Shown: positions 6,070 through 10,263 of the stretch, one piece after another
Numbering within the stretch: position 1 is the first letter of the stretch
How the letters are laid out: every line of letters begins with the position of its first letter
Assembly: GCA_023135505.1 (NCBI GenBank)
Contig: JAGLTA010000116.1
Span: 1 to 10,263, forward strand
DNA from: Candidatus Parcubacteria bacterium
GTDB taxonomy: Bacteria; Patescibacteriota; Patescibacteriia; JAACEG01
DNA: 10,263 nt
Direction: 5' to 3'
Notes under the pieces: model-generated
What the model saw: only the letters and a program-made list of their open reading frames with translations
The model's database searches: none
What the model was told of the DNA's origin: nothing
Position numbers and translations under genes: made by a program

Positions 6070-6774
6070 TTAATTTTCTAAAATTAAAAATTTTAAATCA
6101 CCTCCTTTTTTAATTTTTAAAATTTTTGATAAATAAATAAAAAATGTTATTCCTAATGAAATACTCATCAAGAAAAATACTTGGGAATCGATATTAGTTC
6201 TTGAATCCCAGATATTTATTATTTCTGTTTTAGAGATAAATAAAAGCAGAAATAAAAAAAGATGCGATGCTTGGCGCAGTTTTCCAACTGCGTGAACTTC
6301 TAATTTTCCTATTTGTTTTGAAAGAAAAATAGAAAGTTCAAAAAAAATAATCGGAAGAAGCCACCATGCTTTTGAAACATCGGCCAACAAGACCATCATC
6401 CACAGCCCTATTGCTAATTGAAGCCGATCCCTTGCGGGATCCATCATTCTTCCTAATTTTGTCTTTCGATTTAGACGGCTTGCAGCCAAACCGTCGAGAA
6501 CATCAGAAATCGCAGAAAGAAAAAACAAAACCAAAACCAAAAAATAATATCCCTTTAAAAAACATGGAATTTGAAAAATGACAAAAACGATTCCCAACCC
6601 CGTAATCGCATTCGGAATTGTAAAAATTTCATTGCTTTCAGGCAACTCCTTAATTGCCTGTTTTTTTCTTTTGGGATATAAAACTCCAAAATAAAAAATT
6701 GCCGTCAAAACAAGGGGTGGCAATAAAAACTTAAAAAATAATTCTAATAATCCTATTATCCAATTATTTATCAT
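6070..6774 (-). CDS. CDP-alcohol phosphatidyltransferase family protein (PgsA-like)
   Basis: This enzyme class moves a phosphatidyl group from CDP-diacylglycerol to an alcohol at the membrane, making phospholipid head groups. The start is the second Met codon (6774), because AAGGAGG lies 8 bases before it but only 2 bases before the ATG at 6780. In 236-residue numbering from 6780, the motif lies at 93-118: D93, D96, G97, A100, G110, D114 and D118, with the family's 8-residue and 3-residue spacing. The Arg that normally follows A100 is Ser (DGLAAS), with an Arg one place later. Six or more hydrophobic helices surround the motif, and an extra N-terminal helix (about 8-33) precedes the usual start. 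The alcohol substrate cannot be told. The gene is a single unit with its own ribosome site and terminator. Confidence 0.87.
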   Translation of the reverse strand: MINNWIIGLLELFFKFLLPPLVLTAIFYFGVLYPKRKKQAIKELPESNEIFTIPNAITGLGIVFVIFQIPCFLKGYYFLVLVLFFLSAISDVLDGLAASRLNRKTKLGRMMDPARDRLQLAIGLWMMVLLADVSKAWWLLPIIFFELSIFLSKQIGKLEVHAVGKLRQASHLFLFLLLFISKTEIINIWDSRTNIDSQVFFLMSISLGITFFIYLSKILKIKKGGDLKFLILEN

Positions 6775-6782
6775 AATCATTA

Positions 6783-6789
6783 CCTCCTT
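6783..6789 (-). promoter_or_regulatory. Strong ribosome site AAGGAGG
   Basis: A full anti-SD complement lies 8 bases before ATG 6774 and 2 bases before ATG 6780, which favours the second Met. It is one of only two strong ribosome sites in the window; most neighbours have none. Confidence 0.75.
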
Positions 6790-6837
6790 TTCTTTTAGAT
6801 ATTTTTAAAATTTTAATGAGCGGGTTAATATAAATTA

Positions 6838-6879
6838 GCCATGCAATAATTCTTTAATCACAAAAAATCATTGCTTGGC
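6838..6879. repeat. Imperfect hairpin between two genes
   Basis: GCCATGCAAT (6838-6847) and ATTGCTTGGC (6870-6879) pair over 10 bases with one mismatch, around a 22-base loop. It lies after the NuoF-like gene, but no T run follows on the minus strand, so it is a weak terminator candidate at best. Confidence 0.3.
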
Positions 6880-6923
6880 AAATCTATAATTTAGAATTAC
6901 ATATTTTAATTTAAAATTCAAGC

Positions 6924-7898
6924 CTATTTTATATTTTTATGCTCCATTAGACTTAAAAACGCTGTCGGCATTGAAGTCCCTAATCCGCAAAAACTGGTTT
7001 TTTGCATAGTTTCTAAAATCTCTTTCATTAAATCCCAGTCAATATTTTTGCCGCCCAACATTTCTTTGACGCGATAGATGCCCTCTCGGCAAGGAGCGCA
7101 TTTTCCGCAATTTTCATTTATATAAAAATTAATCCATTTTTTCATCAATTTTATCGCGTCTGTTTTATAATCGTAAACAATGATCGTCCCTGCTCCGCAA
7201 ACAAAATTTTCCAATCCTTTTTCGGCTAAAATCTCTCCGCAAGCGCCTCCGCCGACCTGAACAAAAAATTTGTTCAGTGGCAAATTTTTTGTTTTAATTA
7301 AAATTTCTTTTACAGTACTGCTGGCAGGCAGCTCATAAACTCCTCTGTTTTTAACTTTTCCGCTTATGCAAAAAAAACGCGTTTTTCTGTATTCTCCTTT
7401 TGCGATCTTGCTTGCGTAATAAAAAGTTTCAACATTGTTTGTTAAAGTCGGCTGATTTTCAAAACCGAACTGTGGCGGATACGGCGGCTTAATTCTCGGC
7501 TCACATCTATTCCCTTCCATTGATTCAATTAATGTAGTCTCTTCTCCGCAAAGATAGCCTCCGGGCTCGCGAAACAGCTCTATCGGCGATTCGCCTATTA
7601 TTTTTTTTAATCTTCTTTTAAATTTCCTGTATAAATCTTTTCGCAAATAAATATAAGCAAAACTGCCACTTATATTTTCTAAAGCGATTTTAACGCCGTT
7701 AACCACCTCAGTTGGATAATTTTTGAGCAGATACTCGTCCTTAAAAACGCTCGGCTCGCCCTCGGAAGCATTGCAAATAATATATTTTTTATCCGCTTTC
7801 GCGTCTTTAACCGCTTTCCATTTCAGCCAAGTCGGAAAATTCGCTCCACCGCGTCCTAACAGTTCCGCTTGTTTTAATTTTTCAAAAATGTTTTGCAT
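6924..7898 (-). CDS. NuoF-like NADH-binding flavoprotein (Complex I 51-kDa family), stand-alone
   Basis: NuoF/HydB/HoxF-type subunits bind NADH, FMN and a 4Fe-4S cluster and pass electrons to partner subunits. Seen here in order: LGRGGANFPTWLKW (14-27, FMN/NADH loop; the usual GRGGAG is GRGGAN), CNASEGEPSVFKDE (42-55), GGYLCGEETTLIESMEG (113-129), the PTLTNNVET motif (150-158), an SLBB-like segment (about 175-240), then CGKCAPCREG (264-273) and a fourth Cys (C304 in SFCGLG), giving CxxCxxC...C for the cluster. At 324 residues it is shorter than typical NuoF (about 420 or more), and it lacks the thioredoxin-like N-terminal domain and extra ferredoxin domains seen in HydB. No nuoE, nuoG or hydrogenase gene is in the window. 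Its partner is unknown; it may serve a soluble NAD(P)H-linked oxidoreductase. It has its own extended -10 promoter. Confidence 0.88.
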   Translation of the reverse strand: MQNIFEKLKQAELLGRGGANFPTWLKWKAVKDAKADKKYIICNASEGEPSVFKDEYLLKNYPTEVVNGVKIALENISGSFAYIYLRKDLYRKFKRRLKKIIGESPIELFREPGGYLCGEETTLIESMEGNRCEPRIKPPYPPQFGFENQPTLTNNVETFYYASKIAKGEYRKTRFFCISGKVKNRGVYELPASSTVKEILIKTKNLPLNKFFVQVGGGACGEILAEKGLENFVCGAGTIIVYDYKTDAIKLMKKWINFYINENCGKCAPCREGIYRVKEMLGGKNIDWDLMKEILETMQKTSFCGLGTSMPTAFLSLMEHKNIK

Positions 7899-7923
7899 AA
7901 ATTATTATCTTGTAAATAATATG

Positions 7924-7932
7924 ATTATAGCA
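7924..7932 (-). promoter_or_regulatory. Extended -10 promoter for the NuoF-like gene
   Basis: The minus strand reads TATGCTATAATC, with TGC then a perfect TATAAT (7924-7929). The -35 match is poor. The start would be near 7917, leaving about 19 bases of leader before ATG 7898. The same TATGCTATAAT word is used before the DUF2330 gene and in the promoter at 2292-2320. Confidence 0.65.
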
Positions 7933-7992
7933 TAAAATAGCGTGTCGATCCAACATTATAATGCCATACCAGCTAATTTTTGCGTCATAATC

Positions 7993-8018
7993 GTTTAGAT
8001 AATTTAATTAATCTAAAC
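7993..8018. repeat. Short palindrome GTTTAGAT-N10-ATCTAAAC
   Basis: Eight-base perfect arms flank an AT-only centre (AATTTAATTA). It sits about 60 bases upstream of the NuoF-like gene's promoter. It has no U tract on either strand. It could be an operator-like site or a weak hairpin; function is not shown. Confidence 0.35.
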
Positions 8019-8022
8019 AAAT

Positions 8023-8175
8023 TCAAACGCCTATAAAGCAAATAAGAATAATAAAAGCGAAAGTCAAGAAAAAAGTAGGCGAGTGATAATTCGCGGCAAT
8101 CGCGGCAAAAAAAGCAATAGAAAAATAAAATTTATTTGATAATGACTTTATCTTAAATAGGCTTGTTGCTAATAA
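8023..8175 (-). pseudogene. Possible membrane-protein remnant without a start codon
   Basis: A 50-codon minus-strand frame lies between two TGA codons (8176-8178 and 8023-8025) and has no ATG or GTG; its only TTG is far inside. The residues look like real membrane protein: NKFYFSIAFFAAIAANYHS, then PTFFLTFAFIILICFIGV. Two hydrophobic helices joined by a short loop recall the N-terminus of ComEC/Rec2-type competence proteins, but this likeness is weak and made by eye. It may be a decayed gene end or simply AT-rich non-coding DNA, which often reads as Phe/Ile. The rest of the 7933-8190 gap shows only the palindrome at 7993-8018. Confidence 0.22.
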
Positions 8176-8190
8176 TCAATATGCTGCTTG

Positions 8191-9702
8191 TTAATTGCTA
8201 TACGAATTTAATATTCTTTCGCCCCCCTTTTTTTTAGTCACATTAAACCCCATATATTTTCCCAGCATCAGTCTTGTCTGCGCGTCAATGGCCGGAATAG
8301 AGCCAAAAATAATCATACAATAAGGAAACAGAATCCATTGAAAAAACATTATGCTATATTTATAAAATTTATGCTCTTGAGGCCGCGCCGGCAGAATAGT
8401 GATGCTTAAAATAGCGGAGACAAGCAGGCCGGCCATTGCGACGGTCATAAGATATTTTAAAATAATCGGCGCGTTTTGCGCCAAAATAGAAGTTTTTTCA
8501 TCATCGCTTAGCATCTTGAGCGGCAGCCATCCTAAAATAAAAATAAGAATCGGGGCTGTCGCCCACGAATAAACGCCTTCTAATTGATTCCATAAATAGC
8601 GGAATTTTTTTAAAAATTTTATTTTTTTATTGCCCCACATATTCCATGCCATATATGGAAAATTTTCCACTCCATACGCCCAGCGGCGAATCTGTTTGTA
8701 CTGATTTTTCATACTACCCCAAAAAGTCCCTTCATAAGCAGTGTCCATAGAGACCTGGATATACATAGGTATAACTTTATAATCGCCGTTATAACGAACT
8801 ATCCCTTGCAGGCAAATCCTTGAATCTTCAGTCACGATTGTTTTGTCCCAAAAACCGACATCAACCAGCGCTTTAAAACTCATACTATGCGAAGAAAAAG
8901 TGAACAGCCTTTCTGGTCTTGCTAAATCCGTAAAAAGCCAAAAAGTCGTGCTATTATGCACAATTCTTACTAAAGCAGGAGACTCCCAAATATTATTGTT
9001 ATAAACGGCTATCGGCTGATAACTGGCGCGGCAGCTGTTCGGATTTGTTAAAAAAGAGAAAGTGAGATAAGAAAAATATTGCCTATGCGGACAGGTGTCA
9101 ATGTCAAAATTAGAAACTATGATATTTTCATAAAGTATTTTCTGCTGGTCAATAAATTCCTTGGCTCTATGTCCTGCCCAATTCGCATTCGCCCCTTTGC
9201 CGGCTAATTCATCCGGCAGATCCTTGGGATGCATAGTTATTATAAATTTAAAAAATTTATCTCCGAATTCTTTATTTATCGCTTCTGCGTTTTTGCGGAA
9301 ATTCTCCTCATTTCGCCACTCCCCTGATAAAACAATAATAAATCTGTCTAGCGGATAATCCACTTTCGCTATTTCGCGAAAAGTCGCCTGTAAAACTTCC
9401 AGTGGCTCAGTAGAAAAAGGCAGTACTAACAAATGATAAATTTTTTGCCATTCTCCATTTTTTTCTTGCTTTAATTTTGACATCCAGCCAATCTTTTCAT
9501 CTTTGCGAAACCTAGCCCAAGAATGAATTAAATGGATTAACATATAAAAAACCCTAATTACCCAATATACATCAAAAACAATGATAAAATAGATCGCCCA
9601 TAAAGGATTGACAAATGATAAAACTATTAATCCTATTAAGGTTGTCCAAACCATCGCCCCCGGAATAATCTCTAAAATTCTATATTTTGTTCGATTCCTC
9701 AT
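8191..9702 (-). CDS. Membrane glycosyltransferase family 2 (cellulose-synthase-like)
   Basis: This 503-residue processive-type GT2 enzyme would use a nucleotide sugar at the inner membrane face to make or extend a polysaccharide or glycolipid. Helices at about 17-31 and 33-60 precede the catalytic domain (about 85-345). It carries the LPFSTEP nucleotide-sugar strand (94-100), GKGANANWA (168-176), the DID metal site (200-202), TED (291-293, general base) and QIRRW (337-341, acceptor-side motif). This is the D, DxD, TED, QxxRW pattern of cellulose, chitin and hyaluronan synthases. Three or four helices follow (about 380-396, 412-435 and 448-470). No PilZ domain is seen, so c-di-GMP control is unlikely. 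The product sugar is unknown. It follows the cysteine-rich gene by 8 bases and probably shares its transcript. No ribosome site or separate promoter is evident. Confidence 0.88.
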   Translation of the reverse strand: MRNRTKYRILEIIPGAMVWTTLIGLIVLSFVNPLWAIYFIIVFDVYWVIRVFYMLIHLIHSWARFRKDEKIGWMSKLKQEKNGEWQKIYHLLVLPFSTEPLEVLQATFREIAKVDYPLDRFIIVLSGEWRNEENFRKNAEAINKEFGDKFFKFIITMHPKDLPDELAGKGANANWAGHRAKEFIDQQKILYENIIVSNFDIDTCPHRQYFSYLTFSFLTNPNSCRASYQPIAVYNNNIWESPALVRIVHNSTTFWLFTDLARPERLFTFSSHSMSFKALVDVGFWDKTIVTEDSRICLQGIVRYNGDYKVIPMYIQVSMDTAYEGTFWGSMKNQYKQIRRWAYGVENFPYMAWNMWGNKKIKFLKKFRYLWNQLEGVYSWATAPILIFILGWLPLKMLSDDEKTSILAQNAPIILKYLMTVAMAGLLVSAILSITILPARPQEHKFYKYSIMFFQWILFPYCMIIFGSIPAIDAQTRLMLGKYMGFNVTKKKGGERILNSYSN

Positions 9703-9710
9703 AAATTATT

Positions 9711-10263
9711 TTATTCATCCAATTTAAAGCACGCTTTTTGCCTTGCGTGATTTTCAATACCAACATCCTCTATCTTGCCGCAGAAATCAATCTTGTCATT
9801 CATTCCCGCTTTATTTAATTCAACAGCCACTGCCCAATAACAATTATCTCTCGCTCCCGCGTTCCATATTATTTCATCGCAAACAGAAGCGTCTTTATTA
9901 TGTTCAGCAAAATGCTGATAGCAATCGTGTTTATGAGTCGTTAAACATCCGCAACTGATTGGCCATTCTAAATAATCAACTTGTTTAAGATTATCAAAAC
10001 CAGTGCAAACTTCTTCAAGTTTTAAAAGAAAATCATCATGTTCTAGATCACCAACGATATCCAAATAATCATATTCTTCCCCGCGATAACCTACCCCGGA
10101 ATAATTATTTTTTTCTTCTTCAATTCTATACCAATCCCGAACCATTTTTCTGATTTCATTTAAAGATTTGTATTGACTTTCATCCCACCATTTTTGCCAA
10201 TTGTCAATCTGATAAAAATACATGTACTTATAGCCAAGTAATGGACTTGGAGTTATTATCCGA
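9711..10263 (-). CDS. Cysteine-rich repeat protein, 5' end outside the window
   Basis: The frame stays open from the ATG at 10223 to the window edge (13 more codons, RIITPSPLLGYKY), and no ribosome site precedes that ATG. The true start is probably beyond 10263 and the protein is partial. Counting from the ATG, there are eight cysteines (73, 91, 93, 101, 115, 128, 148, 165). The C-terminal half holds a repeat: HDCYQHFAEHNKDASVCDEI (99-118), RDNCYWAVAVELNKAG followed by DFCGKI (125-151), then a half unit RQKACF (161-166). Each unit reads D/K-x-C-Y/F, a helix with Ala, then C-x-x-I, so pairs of cysteines probably staple short helices by disulfides. Even spacing and high Cys suggest an exported protein, though any signal lies off-window. 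I do not know a named family. It precedes the GT2 gene by 8 bases. Confidence 0.75.
   Translation of the reverse strand, partial: RIITPSPLLGYKYMYFYQIDNWQKWWDESQYKSLNEIRKMVRDWYRIEEEKNNYSGVGYRGEEYDYLDIVGDLEHDDFLLKLEEVCTGFDNLKQVDYLEWPISCGCLTTHKHDCYQHFAEHNKDASVCDEIIWNAGARDNCYWAVAVELNKAGMNDKIDFCGKIEDVGIENHARQKACFKLDE

Noticed and set aside
10221..10223. ATG at 10223 as the true start of the cysteine-rich gene
   Set aside because: The frame is open to the window edge, with plausible residues (TPSPLLGYKY) and no ribosome site at this ATG, so a start beyond the window is more likely, though not proven.

Overview
The window is AT-rich and gene-dense, and every gene I can support is on the minus strand, so transcription runs from position 10263 towards 1. 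Proteins are mostly short, lysine/isoleucine/asparagine-rich and often membrane-anchored. The set (a cellulose-synthase-like GT2 glycosyltransferase, a DUF2330 protein, a YbaK protein with a lysine tail, a CAP-domain protein, a DUF212/PAP2-like protein and many small membrane proteins) suggests a Patescibacteria/CPR (Parcubacteria-like) genome. This is an inference from gene style; no rRNA or tRNA marker is present. TGA ends the YbaK gene, so the standard bacterial code applies, not the Gracilibacteria/SR1 code.

Layout in transcription order. (i) 10263-8191: a cysteine-rich repeat protein cut by the window edge, then a membrane GT2 glycosyltransferase 8 bases downstream. (ii) 8190-7930: a gap holding a start-less membrane-like reading frame (possible gene remnant) and a small palindrome. 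(iii) 7932-6924: an extended -10 promoter and a stand-alone NuoF-like flavoprotein. (iv) 6789-6013: a CDP-alcohol phosphatidyltransferase with a strong ribosome site and a clear intrinsic terminator. (v) 6007-4280: an extended -10 promoter inside that terminator's U tract, then a DUF2330 protein and a four-helix membrane protein. (vi) 4276-4111: a palindromic mobile-type repeat. (vii) 4078-3062: an exported membrane-anchored protein and a small DUF3566-like membrane protein, 3 bases apart. (viii) 2904-2317: a YbaK/EbsC-type deacylase with a lysine-rich tail. (ix) 2320-2126: a near-perfect sigma70-type promoter firing straight into a 159-bp imperfect inverted repeat. (x) 2070-700: a CAP-domain protein and a DUF212 protein, 3 bases apart. 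(xi) 638-27: a gene whose two halves lie in different frames, joined exactly at a classic A AAA AAC slippery heptamer.

Most products act at the membrane or cell surface: phospholipid head-group synthesis, polysaccharide synthesis, exported anchored proteins and a CAP protein. The NuoF-like protein stands out because no other Complex I or hydrogenase subunit is present. The items most worth a second look are the promoter-plus-hairpin unit at 2126-2320 and the frameshift junction at 305-311.
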